A stretch of 64,000 bases of DNA from Isoetes taiwanensis (GCA_021234155.1 JAJEKV010000298.1:310001-374000), one strand, 5' to 3'. Positions 21,506 through 33,519 are shown, numbered from the stretch's first letter. Made by a program: numbers and translations. The notes: a model not told the origin generated them from the letters alone.

Positions 21506-22577
21506 ACATTGAAACTTAAGCCCTTGAAGTCAAAGCCTAGACCAGTTGTGTTGGCTAGTGGAGCAATCAGGCATACAGCAGGAAAAAGAATTAACTTCAA
21601 CGTAGACTTGCCGGGAGTCAACGTAGCATTGGGAGCTGAAGTGATGAACATCGGAAAATATGATTTGATAATAGGAATGGAGTATCTCGGACCAGCAGGA
21701 GCCATCATTGATTGTGGCAAGCGTAAGGTGACTTTAACAATGCCGGAAGGCAAGATCATCGAGATAGCAGGTAAAGAAGTAACACCAATTATGCAATGCA
21801 TGTCGAGTCAGAAATTACTTAAGTGCATAAGGAAGGAGCAAGTGGCCTACATCTTCAGACTCCAAGCAGACCAGGAAGGGACGGAGGAAGAGAAAGAGGC
21901 CAAAGCATTGAAAAAGCTCCCAAAGCCTATAGCAAAGTTGATAAAGAAATTTCATGACTTGTTTCCTGATGAGATCAAGCAGCTTCCACCCTACAGAGGA
22001 GTCGAGTGTGAAATAGCACTTGAACCAAGGACTAAGCCAACTAGCAAGGCACCTTATAGAATGTCAACCGAAGAGTTGATGGAGTTGAAGAAGCAACTGC
22101 AAGAACTGCTAGACCTAGGGTTCATAAGACCTAGTGTCTCTCCTTTTGGAGTGTCTATCCTTTTTGTGAAGAAGAAGGATAGAAGCCTTAGGATGTGCAT
22201 TGACTACCGTCAATTAAATAAGCACACCATTAAGAATAAGTATGCCTTGCCTAGATCAGATGATCTCATGGACCAGTTGCAGGGAGCGAAGGTATTTTCT
22301 AAGATAGACTTGAGATCAGGTTATCACCAGATCAGGATCAAGGAAGAAGACATCCACAAGTCGGCTTTCAGAACGAGATATGGCCACTATGAGTTCACGG
22401 TGATGCCATTCGGTTTGTCCAATGCGCCAGCGGCTCTCATGAGGCTTATGAACGATGTATTCCACGAATTCTTAGATGCTTTCATCATAGTCTTCTTCGA
22501 CGACATCCTAGTTTACAACAAGTCTTTGGAGGAACATGCCCAACATTTGAGGAAGGTACTTGAAAGTTGCATTTAAT
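21506..22577 (+). pseudogene. Protease end and reverse transcriptase of gypsy copy A
   Basis: It continues in the frame of the protease after TAG. It contains the protease C-terminal half ([19 protein letters not shown]), the pre-RT linker ([21 protein letters not shown]) and RT blocks: [63 protein letters not shown] and [10 protein letters not shown], where the catalytic Asp pair is intact. The frame runs to the insertion point of the 3.9-kb element at 22580. This 355-residue stretch is the best preserved part of the polyprotein. Confidence 0.92.
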
Positions 22578-22734
22578 TAAAGTGGGACAAATCTTGAATT
22601 TTGGGACTCGGACTGAAAATGGGACTCATACTCAATTTTTTTTTTGAATTGAGTGCTAGAATAGAATTTTGTCTTAATAAAACAACAATAACATTTACAA
22701 ACAACAAACCGAGAAAAGAAGGGGAGTTTGAAGG

Positions 22735-22965
22735 GGGTCGGAGGGTGGGCAAGAGGCAACTAGAGAGGGGGAGGAGGATGGGCAAGAGGCAATTGGGGGA
22801 GGGGAGGGGGGATGGGGAAAGAGGCAAATCGGAGAGGGGAGGAGGATGGGATAGAGGCAACCGGAGAAAGGGAAGGAGGATGGGCAAAGAGGCAACCGGG
22901 AGGGGCAAGGAAAGGGGGAGGAGGATGGGCAAATGGGCAAATGGGAAGGAGAGAGAAAGGGCAAA
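22735..22965. repeat. GA-rich minisatellite
   Basis: About six imperfect ~35-bp units of the type GAGGAGGATGGGCAAGAGGC with AACCGGAGAGGGG spacers. All frames across it are low-complexity shadows. Confidence 0.8.
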
Positions 22966-23728
22966 GGGGGCAAAGATGGGCAACCTTTAATAATTATAAT
23001 CAATATAATTATAAATCAATAATATAATTAACAAATATAATTAACATTATTATAATTAATTAAAAAAAACAATATATATAATTATTAATCTAATAGGCTA
23101 GGCTAATTTCTCGACTAGTGGGGCGAGAAGCTCCCCACAAAACCATACTCCAAAAAAGCTACCAAGGAGAATTGCTTGTCTACCAGGGATATTTTTGCAA
23201 GACGGAGAATGGATGGGGGCTATCGGCTATGGCGGAAATTCTCCCTGAATGGCTATGGCGAGCGCTTTTCTTCCTGAACGGAGCAATTTCTTGCCCCATA
23301 AAACCTCCATCTCTAAGCATTGAACATGTGTGGCCGATTTTGTTCAGAATTTGAGCTTGTGCCATGGCTATGGCTAGGGCTATGATCGATTCTTAATCGC
23401 GCCAGCCCCTTTACTCATCATATATTGTCGATTCCATGGGCCTCGATCCTTAGACGAAAAAAAATAGGAAAATGGCCAAAGTTTAGAAAAACACCCGTCT
23501 TGCACCATCTGGAACAGGGGTCAAAAAGCTGTGAAGGGGGTTTGAAGTAAACTCTCAGGCATGTGCAAATCCGAGGGTTGGGAAGGACGCAAGACACGGT
23601 GTAGAAGATCAGAAAGCCGAATTTGGGATTTTCAAATCTCTTAGCAGTTAAACAGGTATGGCCGAAGCGCCCAGAAGCTTCTAGTTCTTGTGGTCAGAGA
23701 AGGGGCTTCGCCATCGTAGTTCTTGTGG

Positions 23729-24239
23729 TCAGAGAAGGGGCTCTGCCATCGAAATAGATTTACAAGTCCTGATTTCCTTAGAAGAATTCAAATCCATGTC
23801 TTCATTTTTGGGATTATACGAGCTTCCTAAAGAATGAGAGGGCAGAGAATCCACCAGGTTCTTGGGAGCAGTCCCTGGGTCTTCTATTCTAGATCCCTGG
23901 CTAGTGCTCTGATCATAAAAATTTGTTTTCGCTTTGGCTCCACGCAGGGCTCTAGCCGCTGTATCATATGCTTTGTGCTTTTGCAGCTTCCTCTGCGGTA
24001 TCAAATATTCCTAACCATACCCTGGTTTTTTTCCATGGATCTCTAATTTCTGCCGTGATATCTTCCAAGATGGCCTCTTCCTTACGCCCGTGACGAGATC
24101 CGCCTCCCACAGAGACGGTTTTGGGGCTTTGCTGACGCTTCTTAGCCATTGTGTAAAGGCGAGAAAAAAATGAGATGAAGGGTGCCGGAGTTGAAGGAAG
24201 TGAGAGAAGCCGAGGATCTTTGAAAAAGAAGCTTCTCAT
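23729..24239 (-). pseudogene. AP2/ERF transcription factor fragment captured in the MULE
   Basis: Minus-strand frames together show an AP2/ERF DNA-binding domain: [13 protein letters not shown] upstream, GVRKRP in one frame, then [20 protein letters not shown] and EEAA in another, then [18 protein letters not shown] after a further frame change. The WLG and RAYD/AA elements are the family hallmarks, and the [10 protein letters not shown] text resembles group VIII (EAR-type repressor) ERFs. At least two frame changes and a G-to-S-like disruption at RKRPSW break it. It lies inside the mobile element that interrupts gypsy pol, so it is a captured host fragment rather than a resident gene. Confidence 0.88.
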
Positions 24240-25254
24240 CCGGGCCGGATCTTTTTTTCATCCGGCGGATCTTTTTTCATCCCGCATTCTTTCATCCGCT
24301 TCTTCCTTCTTTCGTCCCTCTGCTCTACCAAATCCTTTGCTCGTCCGGATCGGGTGAGTTTGAAAACTAGTTTGAAAATCCAGACCATGGCTTCCGCTTC
24401 AAATAACAAAGGGAAAATAAAAAATTTGCGCCCTATGTCATTTTTTTATCTCTCTCCATAGCCGTGGAAGCTTTTTGGTTCTTGGTCGGCCCTGGGAGCT
24501 ATGCTATGGGAGCTTCTTCCAAGAAACAAAGAGTCCAAGTGGTACAAAGGAGTTTCGGCCTCAAAGGTATGTACCAAATTTTAAAATTCAAGCATGGGCG
24601 GAAAAAAAAGGGTATTAGAAAAAAAGGGGTAAAATAATACGTCGAAAAAGGAAGTGTAAAAAATAAATGCTAATAATATATAGGATTATATTTTGACGGT
24701 GTCCCCAATTTCTCTTTTTTATGTGTGTGCTACTATGTTCACACATTAAACATTATGTTGCCATGGTGCACGTTTTCTAGGCATATATTCTTATTCTAAG
24801 GTAAAAATTTAACTTTGCGAAGATCATGATATAATTTACACCTTGTTTAACCCATTTTGAAGGTTCAAGACACAAAATGGGGACAAGTACATATTAATAG
24901 GTCTAATGCATATTAATAGATTTAATGCATAGGTCTAATAGGCTCTCATAGGTTATAATGTGCATTATAGGTGCATATGTTGCTATTTACATGTGCATTA
25001 GGCATTACTCTTTTACATAGCTAAATATGAGCCCAATGGTCCCCCTTCATATAGCTATATGGTTCCATTAGAAAAGGGAGGGTCCATTGGATATGTGTCC
25101 ATTAGATAATACATGGAGATGGTCTATTTTTCATGGAAAATATGTAGGAAATTTATGGGAGGGTATTTTTTCATAGAAAATATATAGGATGTTTGAAGGT
25201 TATTCATTTTCAACCTTCTACGGACTCTCGAGCTTTGAAATTGCCTTTTTATTT

Positions 25255-25765
25255 CGAGTTTCGCCTTTTTCGACTCATGAAGCCTAAAAAGGCCCCTCAA
25301 ACTTGTACATTTTTTCGCTTTGGTTGCCTTTTTCATTTCGCAAGTCGAGAAAGGCCTTTTGACCCTAAAACTCCCGCGGTTTACGCTTTGAACCGCTTTT
25401 TTCGACTTCTGAAGTCGAGAAAGGCCTTCGATCCCTAAAACCCGTTTTGGCGATGAACCTTTTCGACTCAAGGAGTGAAAGGCCTTTCCCCCTAAAGCTT
25501 ATGTGCTTTTGAGCTGCCTCGCGAAGTCGAAAGGCCTTCACCCCCTAAAACTGCGTTTTTGAACCGCTTTTTCGACTGCATGAAGTCGAAACCGATCCCT
25601 TTAAACCTGCGTTTTTTTTGGACGCTTTTCTCGACTCGCTGAAGTCGAAAAGGCCTTCGAAAACCCCCTAAAACTTTGCTTTGAGTCTTGAGCCTTTCTC
25701 GACTCGCGAGTCGAGAAAGGCCTTCTAACCTGTGTTTTTCCCTCTGAGCTGCCTTTCTCATGCCT
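25255..25765. repeat. Array of eight palindromic hairpin units
   Basis: Eight units spaced 50-70 bases apart each contain a dyad of the type CCTTTCTCGACT - spacer - AGTCGAGAAAGG, followed by a CCCTAAAAC spacer. The unit at 25692-25721 is a perfect 30-bp palindrome with CTCGCGAG at its centre. The short minus-strand ORF across 25124-25471 is a shadow of this array. Confidence 0.85.
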
Positions 25766-26487
25766 GTATTTTCCAAAAATGGCCCTAAGAACTGTGTTTT
25801 ATTTTATTTTCTTGACTAATTTGATTTTGTCTCTTGCAGTCCTTATCTCGACCAGATAGTACATGCTTGGGAGCAATGAAAAGATCAGTTCATTGAAGAA
25901 AGGTGCCGAGAAGAGGGTGGTGACATCAGCTTGGACATACAAGCACCCTGGCCCATAAAGGAACTCCTCATACAAATTTCTATCGCCTCGCAAGTTGCTC
26001 CGTGACTAGGAGAGAGCTCCACGCGCCCTTTGCACTAGGTGGTTCATGTGTGAAGAGGGTGTAATCATTGTGCCCATACCACCACTATGGTCTCTTCACC
26101 CACTGTAATATATATTGTAATGAGCCCATTTATAAATATAAGGTATCTCAAAACTAGTATTTTTGGGTGATTAAGTAAATAATTTTTTAATTTTTGTTGG
26201 AATTTGTGATCTATTGTCTACCCACCTAAGAAAATAGAGCCAAAATGTTCAACTAAGAATCTTTTTCAATTAGAACTTTGGTTTCAAGTCAGTAATGAAA
26301 TTCCTATGTTTATGCGTTGCATTGTTCTTGTTCTCTACACGCTATCCAAGAAAACTCGAACAAAAGCTTGATGCACACTAATAGACAAAAATTCCACTAT
26401 GCGATTTTGGTCGAGGTGCTTCTTTTGTGTAAATTAACAGAGTTCCAAGAAAAAAGTGGGAATGGAATGAGTCCCACTTTTAATTAA

Positions 26488-28427
26488 ATACGGCTTTTGA
26501 GAAGTTGAGGAGGCATCAACTCTTTATGGCTATCTAAGTGTCACTTCGCAACGGAAAGAGTGGAGTACTTAGGGCATGTGATCACAGCAGAAGGCATCTC
26601 CACCACTCCCTCGCCAAGATCGGCAGTTGATTGATTGGCCCTTAACCAAGAACACACATAAAGTAAGGAGCTTCCTCGGTCTAGCGTGCTATTATAGAAG
26701 GTTCGTCAAGAACTTTGCCAAGGTAGCAGCCATTGACGGACCTCACCAAAGTGGAAGATAAAAGATTGGGCAATTCATTGGCAAAAAAGCAAGGCCCGTA
26801 AAGCTTTTGACACATTGAAATAAGCATTGACGACGGGCGCCAGTTTTGATCTTGCCAGACCCGGCCAAAGATATGACGTTAGTAGAATAGCGACAGGTGC
26901 AGTCCTCATGCAGGAGGAAAGGGTAGTGGCCTATGATTCGAAGAAAATGAACGATGCGGAGCATCGCTACACAACACATGATCAGGAGCTTCTGGCTATA
27001 GTAATAGCTTTGAGAATTTGGAGGCACTATTTATTAGGAAGAAGATTCCAGCTAGATACGGATCATCAAAGCCTTCAATACATATTTACACAACCACTCC
27101 TCAATTTGAGGCAAAGGAGGTGGATGGAATTCCTTGAAGAATATGACTTCGAGGTAACTTATAAGCTAGGCAAGCTCAATGTGGTTGCAGATGCTCTTTC
27201 TAGGAAGTCTTTGGCCACGAGAACGCATTGTAATGCAATTTCGACGCTCACGAGCGAGTTTGGCAAGAAGATTGAAGAAAGCTTGCCAACAGATCCCGAC
27301 TTTAAAGAAGTTTGGGCAAGTCTTTGCAAGGAAGCCAGGACCGACAAGGAAAGAGAAATGTTCAGGCACTATAAGAAGGAGAATAACTTGCTATACCATA
27401 AAAACAAATTGTGTGTACCCGAATCTTCAGAAGTTAGGAAGCTAATCCTACATGATACATACAATAGTTCCATAGCAGGACATGCATGGTTTATGAAGAC
27501 ATACTTCAAAATTAGAAGCACTTACTTCTGGCCCGGCATGAAGAAGGAGATAGCAAGGTATATTCGTGAGTGCCAAATATGCCAGCAGACAAAGGCGGAA
27601 CAACTACGAATTCCAGGTGCCTTGGAACCATTGCCTATGCCAAACGTTAAGTGGGAGGTAATAAGTATGGACTTTATAACAGGACTCCCAAGAACAGCAA
27701 GGGACAAAGATGCCCTGATGGTGGTAGTAGATAAGTTGTCAAAGATGGCACACTTTGTGCCGCGGCAGACAACAGATATTTTGATTAGACACGGCCGCTC
27801 TATTTGTTGAGGAGATTTTCGACTCCACCAAGCATGCCGAGGGAGATAATTTCAGATAGGGACCGCAAATTCATGAGTGCCTTTTTGGCGGGACCTATTC
27901 ACCACCATGCATTTAAGCTTTCGATGAGCACGCATATCATCCCCCAAACGACATGGTCAGACGGAGAGGACCTAATATGATCATCAAAGATATGTGAAGA
28001 AGCTATGTTTGGAACAAGCAATCTAAGTGGGATGATTTCATCCACTTAGTAGAGTTCACAGACAACAAGTGCCAAAAGCGGTGAGTCGCCGCAGATGAGT
28101 CCCTTTGTGATCAATTACGGGTACCAATGTCTTACCCCGGATACTTGGCACAATCCCGTGTCCAAGGTAGAAGTCTCTCAGCAAATGCTTTCGGAGATGC
28201 AGCAGTTGGTGGAGGAAGTGAGAGGATACCTCCTAGCAGTAAGAAGTAGGCAGAAGAGCATCGCCGACAAGCATAGAACAGTAAGGGAATTTCAGGTGGG
28301 AGACAACATATGGTTGAAGATCAAGATGAAGCAGGCCAAGCTCCGCATCGGCAATTGCAAGAAGCTTGCTCCAAGATGGGCTGGACCTTTCAGGATAACC
28401 AAAAGAGTAGGTGCCCAAGCCTACAAG
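26488..28427 (+). pseudogene. RT connection, RNase H and integrase of gypsy copy A
   Basis: After the insertion the text resumes with KLRRHQLFMA, ERVEYLGHVITAEGIS and further frame-broken RT connection. An open frame at 26827-27809 carries RNase H (GAVLMQEERVVAYDSKKMND, TTHDQELLAI, DTDHQSLQYIF, VVADALSRK) and integrase (HDTYNSSIAGH ... CQICQQTKAEQ zinc-binding part, then VISMDFITGLPR with the first catalytic Asp). Later catalytic text (after 27800) is frame-shifted. Integrase C-terminal sequence (MQQLVEEVRGYLLA, FQVGDNIWLKIK, GPFRITKRVGAQAYK) ends abruptly at 28427, where the next LTR element begins. Confidence 0.88.
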
Positions 28428-28976
28428 TGTTTGGGGTTTGGGTTCGGGAACTCCTGCAAGACAGCCCTCTGTGAGGACCCTTGGATCAAACAGGAGAATC
28501 CGGGAGCTGTGTCACGCGGGATTTGCAAAAGAAACAAAGGAAAAGGAAAAGAGAGAAAACAAAAGGCGACAATGAGAACACAATGATGGGAACAAAACTC
28601 TTTGATATCAATGATGATACATGAGCTCTCGTAATAGAGAGAAACAAAATGGAGACAAGACCAAAAACTCGTCTAAAAATCGAATGCTAGCTCTACTCCT
28701 ATATATAGTACAATGGCCTGGAAGGAGGCCTGATTTGCAAGAATGTTGGCGGTGCCTCTTGAAATGCCTGAAATCACGCTGATGCTGATGGTCCGTCACT
28801 TGTCTGTTCTCGGGCCCGTGGCCTTCTGCGTGGTCTGCTGCTTGGTCTGCTGCTTGGTCTTCTGCTGGGCTTTGGACGACTGACCTGCACCTGACTGTGG
28901 ATCCTTGCTCTTGACCTGGTCCGTCGTGTGCATGAATAGTCCTGCACTGTGACGCATAGACTCACACTCCCCACCA
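28428..28976 (-). repeat. Putative LTR of a minus-strand retroelement inserted in gypsy integrase
   Basis: On the minus strand a polypurine-like GGTGGGGAG precedes TGTGAGTC at 28976, and the stretch ends CCCCAAACA at 28428, exactly where the gypsy integrase text is cut. A TATA box (CTATATATAGG near 28700) lies in the middle. TGT...ACA ends, the TATA box and the tract support a 549-bp 3' LTR. The partner LTR was not found, so the call is tentative. Confidence 0.5.
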
Positions 28977-31655
28977 AACGACACTCAGGGAGGAGAAAAG
29001 GGGGAAAAGTCTCTGAAGGTGGAAACCCAGCAACTTGAAAGTCATCCTGGCGTGTATGAGGGCGGTTGCCAGAGTGATAATTTGCAATAAGGTCTTGTCG
29101 GGCTTGGAGAGCTTCAGGAGTGTGGAGACCAAGTGCTGGATGAGCGTCAATGAGAAACCCAGAGTGCACCATTTCTTCAAGGGCACGGTGTGCTTCAGCA
29201 CAGTACAAACTGGCATTCCATGAGAAGGCAAAATGGAGGTCAAGGTACTGACGCTTGCATTCGAGTTGCAATAATAGATAGGACGCTGTCTGGCAAGTGA
29301 ACTCAGCAGAAAGCACTTTAAGGCATCACAAAAACCTGCTTGGCGGTGAACAGATGGATCCGGGGAAGTGGTAGCATGTTCCAAAAAGAGATCAAGGCCA
29401 GAGACAGCGTGTGTGGGTGTCTCCCAACCTCGTGCATTAGGGATGTAGATCCAATTTTTGGTGTGGTCTAAGGTAGCGCCATTCTCCCAATTAGAGCGTC
29501 GAACAAAATGCGGATCCCATCGAAGATCAGTGGAGATCTGAGGAGGTGTCCACCCAGCGTGGCCGTCCAGGACTTTAGTCCAAAAGGGAAGACGCCAATC
29601 CGAGGTGAGATACCGGGGGCGTGGTGGTGCACTCAACGAAGCATATGGAGATTGAGCCATGCCCGTGGGCATGGGGCTGCTGGGCCGCTCCCCCGAATTC
29701 ACTAACAAGGTTCCAGATCAAGAGCTCGGCACCACCGGGTCCCAATCAGAACTGAGAGCATGGTATAGACCGGAGGATTAACCCAACCCCGGGTATAGTC
29801 TTGTTGCCCGTATGGGCACGCAGCTGATTGTAGCCACCCGTGTGCCGCGATATAAATTTGTGCAAATGGAAGATCCTCAGGATGGGCTAAATTCTTCCGT
29901 ACTTGTTCCAGCGTCTCAGCTTGCTATAGAGGTAGGTGATGAGCAAGCTCAGGCATGTATTCAATGCTTAGAGTGTTGGACCGAGCAGGATCCTGTAAAT
30001 ACGGGTTGTTTTCTAATAACAACCAGTGAGCATGAGGGTTGCCTTGAAAAATTCGATGGGCCTCATCTCGGAATTTATCTTGTGTATCAGCCAGGTAAAA
30101 ATCATGAAAAATATAAGCCATAAGTTGAACAACATGGAAGATCACCAAATCTGAATCCTCGCAGTGGATTTGATCAAAGACCAATAGGGTGCAGAGTAAG
30201 CCTTTTGTCTTCAATGGAGAGGTCCGGCCAGATCCTGAGAAAATCCTCGCTGCCCAGGGACTGCGCATTAAGCTTGCCATTTGCCGAATACCACTTGAGA
30301 AGAAAAAGATGGCGGCGAGCAACCACATAATATAGATAACTGGAAGGAGTAAAGAAGTCCGTAGGAAGGCGGAGAGCAAGATCAAGTTATACCTCATGTT
30401 GACTCTGGGCTTCTTCCACAGATTGAACAGCTTGCTGGAGTTGATGCTCCAAGTCTTGGAGCTGATTATCTTTGTCAGCCAGAAGGCGTGACTGATCACG
30501 GAACTTCTTGTGAGAGAGCGTGGCCTAAGACGATGAAGGCACTTGAGTGGAGCTTTGAAGCCGAAGAGTGGCAATTTCTGTATCATCTATGATCTTCTGC
30601 TTCTGGGCTTCAAGGAGTTGAGCCTGGAGAGGCGTGATCTGACTGTGCAGCGTGGAAAGTTGGTCTTCGAGAGAAGTGATGCGCACATTTCGCTCACCAA
30701 GGTCTTGGAGCTGGTTGTTATAATTCTGAGAAAGCTCCGTGTACATGGTTTGGAGATCGGCAAGGAGTTTATCTTTGTCTACTAGGAGTTTGTCCTTATC
30801 CTTGTTGGTAGCCAATAGTTCCTAAATAGCCGATCAGAATCGAGCCTCGCTGATCGGGCCGAAAGCGCTAGTCCGTTCTCGTTTCGGGCCTTTGAGAGAT
30901 TCACGGGCCTGTAAAAGAGCCTCGTGCTTCTGTTGAAGTTTTTCTTCAAGGGATTGAACTTCCTTGGTGGCAGCTTGGAGATCCCTGTGAACCGCTTCCG
31001 TGGCCTCCATGTAAGCTTGAATGCCATTCATGAAGGTTTCTTGCGAGTCCTGAAGCTTAAGGACAGCTGCTTGTACATCCTGCTGATATTGATGCAGGGC
31101 TTGGCGAGAAGGTGAAGGTGCGGGGCCCTGTTAATATTAGACCTGCGGTGACGCCCGAGAAACATGATGAGAATTTGAGCGCGTGGTTTCCGATGAGGAA
31201 GAGGAGACAGAAATAGGTTTTTCTTGATTTTGAGCGTGACCAGGAGAAGGATGAGGGCATGAAGTTTCGGCATGAAGATTTTGGTCAATGGGATTTGAGG
31301 GCGCTTTGGTGGATGCTTGAGACGTGGTGTTTGGGCAAGTGGGTGAACCCTGACTGGGGAGAGGGAGACAATGACGGAGGATGGCCTGCAAATGAGCACC
31401 TATGCTAGATTCAAGGCCCGAAGAAGGGGCTGCTCGGATGCGATCAATTTCATGAAGGAGGCGGAGAAACAAAATTTGAGGCCAATCAATGGAATGCGTG
31501 GAGTGGATGGCCAGGACAACAATGTTGAAAAACTGCTTATTGATGTGGGTATTCTTGATGGAATACCCATAGAACTTTCGCCACAGAAATTTGACAAAAA
31601 TATCATGGGATTTGGCAATGTTCGTGAGACGATGAGTGTTGGCCTGATAACCCAC
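28977..31655 (-). mobile_element. Internal region of an unclassified minus-strand retroelement
   Basis: Minus-strand frames give a Lys/Gln/Leu-rich coiled coil (30815-30525: KDKLLVDKDKLLADLQTMYT, SLEDQLSTLHSQI), preceded by a Ser/Pro/Thr-rich stretch (31400-31137) and an N-terminal part HDIFVKFLWRKFYGYS (31620-31560). It is followed by broken frames (FDQIHCEDSDLVIFHVVQL; PQISTDLRWDPHFVRRSNW) down to the putative LTR. I recognise no RT or integrase here. The domain order (folded part, low-complexity stretch, coiled coil, C-terminal part) looks like a non-autonomous element that codes only for a gag-like protein. It joins the RT of gypsy copy B at about 31655. Confidence 0.5.
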
Positions 31656-32060
31656 TGGAATATGGCCGGAGCATTACATACACCAAAGGGCATCACTTGA
31701 TAAGCGTAAGTTCCCCAAATAGTCACAAATGCTGTCTTCTCCCTATCTTCTGGTCTAATCAATACTTGGTTATACCCCGAGAATCCATCCATAAATGAAT
31801 AAACCTCTTGACCCCCTATAGCATCTAACACCTCATTTGTGAAGGGAATAGGTAAGTGGTCTTTTCAAGTAGCATCATTCAGCTTTCGATAATCAACACA
31901 TATACGTATTTTCAAGTTTTTCTTATAAACACACACGATGGGTGATACCCATTCACTATAATCCACAGGATAGATAAAGACAACCTTAGTCTACAAGGCT
32001 TTTGCACTACATATTTAGCATTAGCATAGAGCTCAATCTTATGCATGCATAATGACGGGT
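31656..32060 (-). pseudogene. Reverse transcriptase fragment of gypsy copy B
   Basis: The minus strand reads VSPIVCVYKKNLKIRICVDY, RKLNDAT, LDAIGGQEVYSFMDGFSGYN, EKTAFVTIWGTYAYQVMPFG and VCNAPAIFQ, then joins foreign sequence. These are RT blocks 2-4; the YVDD-type catalytic block is missing through truncation. Confidence 0.88.
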
Positions 32061-32421
32061 TGATGCTTTCAGATCATCATATGACCACGCAAAAATGTCC
32101 TGATATTTTGAAAACAAGGCAACACATTTGCCATACAAATCCCCAATGACATTAGCCCCCAACTTTATTGTCTTTACTACCTCTCCTTTTTCGAGGTTAA
32201 TTTCTTGCAATTTTAGGAGGTTGTGAGAAGGTCTCATATTGACTAGTTTTTTGTGCAGGTTTCTTTTCCACCTCGACATCTTGAATTGTGCACTTTGTGA
32301 AATAATCAGGATACTTATCTTGTTTAGTATCTTTTTCTTTATCGTCTTCACATTCTTTCTACACATCTACTTGGTTAACATCTAAAACACCCATGAAATT
32401 TAGAATCGTATCCTCCAAATC

Positions 32422-32592
32422 TTTTTTTTTTTTTTTTTGGAGTCAAGGTGGGGTTTATATTCATACTAAAATCTTAAATACATATGGCGTATACCATAGG
32501 TGGCATACATATAATAAAAATTGCACATTCCTAATAATAGGAGCTGTGCTATCAGTCAGATCTAAGTCTGATCCATTCAAAATACATCTAAG
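32422..32592 (-). mobile_element. Small poly(A) retroposon in gypsy copy B
   Basis: A 171-bp insert begins on the plus strand with an 18-base T run (a poly(A) tail on the minus strand). It is flanked by a perfect 16-bp direct repeat TCGTATCCTCCAAATC at 32406-32421 and 32593-32608. No pol III boxes were seen, so it is more likely a 5'-truncated LINE than a SINE. Its 3' end differs from LINE C. Confidence 0.88.
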
Positions 32593-32756
32593 TCGTATCC
32601 TCCAAATCTACAACTGTGTCATCACTAACTCCATGCATACCTCTTTCTTTCAAGGACATATCCTCTTCTGTCTCATTAGAGGATGCTACATTCATCACTA
32701 CTTTCACTATCCTCGTCACTGAAATCAGATTCTACTTCAAATTGTGCGACAACTTT

Positions 32757-33330
32757 TCACATTTCACTCACCGCAATTTCCACCCTATTATTACCATCAC
32801 CAATAACTAAAATTCCCATATGCCAATCATGTATTGCTCTAGCTTGCAACAACCATGGCCGGCCTAATAATAATGGATAATAACATACACTGGTGGTAGC
32901 TCTCAGAACTACATAGTCCACATAGAACACAAGATATGCAATCATGGTTTTTATGCCTGTAATCATGCCTAAAGGTTTGACTCGCCTCTGATAAGCCATC
33001 CTTACTCTAGAATAAATAAGAGAAGGTGCATGTAAGTCTAATCTTCGAAGAGTTTCTTCTGGCATAATGTTAACCCCAGACCCTCCATCAACCATAGCAG
33101 AATTGAGCCCTACCTCCCCTATAACAACATGCACAGATGTGGATTCCATATTGAACAAAGAGAGCCATAAGGAATTAAAGATACATTCTTTTGCAATCGT
33201 AAAGCCGCAGCCACTTCCTTTCGGCATGGAGGGGATAAGGACAATAATTGCGCAAAGGTGATAGTGGGCCTGATATTACCTAGATCGGCCAATATATCAT
33301 AAGTAGGCATGTTTCTAGAGAGTTTCAAAA
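32757..33330 (-). pseudogene. Aspartic protease region of gypsy copy B
   Basis: The minus-strand frame contains VHVVIGEVGLNSAMVDGGSG, VNIMPEETLRRLDL and YPLLLGRPWLLQARAIHDW. The catalytic triad is DGGSG instead of the usual D-S/T-G, as in several plant gypsy/Athila-like proteases, and the downstream LLGRPW block is a normal protease C-terminal mark. It lies between the knuckles and RT. Confidence 0.75.
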
Positions 33331-33519
33331 TTTTCTTATATTTCCTTTTACTCCTTGCTAGTTTCCTAGGTTACTTTCTCGACTCTTCCTCATTTACAAG
33401 GGGTAAATTTCCAATATCCATAATGCCTTTCAGTTCTTCAATTGTAGGGGTGTCATGCAAGGTCTCCTTGGGAGTGTCTCGGGTTTTCCCTAATCCTAAG
33501 AATTCAGGTGTTTTAAATC

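Larger units (their letters stand above)
22581..26478. mobile_element. Mutator-like (Pack-MULE-type) element inserted in gypsy pol
   Basis: TTTAATTAA flanks the insert on both sides (22572-22580 and 26479-26487), a 9-bp target duplication typical of Mutator-like elements. The ends are short inverted repeats, AGTGGGAC and GTCCCACT, with further TGGGACTC motifs just inside (22603, 22620, 26470). RT coding precedes it and the RT/RNase H connection resumes after it. There is no transposase; it carries a GA-rich minisatellite, an AP2/ERF gene fragment and an array of palindromes, so it is non-autonomous. The superfamily call rests on the duplication length and could be wrong because the terminal inverted repeats are short. 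Confidence 0.75.
13544..28427 (+). mobile_element. Large Ty3/gypsy element (copy A) with two extra 5' genes; 3' end missing
   Basis: The order is 5' LTR (13544-15113), tRNA-Met primer site, histone H3-like gene, unidentified gene, gag with zinc knuckle, protease, RT, a foreign 3.9-kb insertion, RNase H and integrase. The coding text stops within integrase (after AQAYK) where another LTR element begins. No 3' LTR or polypurine tract is present, so the copy is truncated. Protease, RT, RNase H and integrase occur in the Ty3/gypsy order. Many stops and frame changes show it is dead. Extra genes between the primer site and gag recall the additional ORF of Ogre/Tat elements by position only. Confidence 0.88.

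Noticed and set aside
22573..22990. Pro/Leu- and Gly/Arg-rich frames on both strands
   Set aside because: Shadows of the GA-rich minisatellite.
25124..25471. 115-codon minus-strand frame with Lys/Arg repeats
   Set aside because: Product of the palindromic array.
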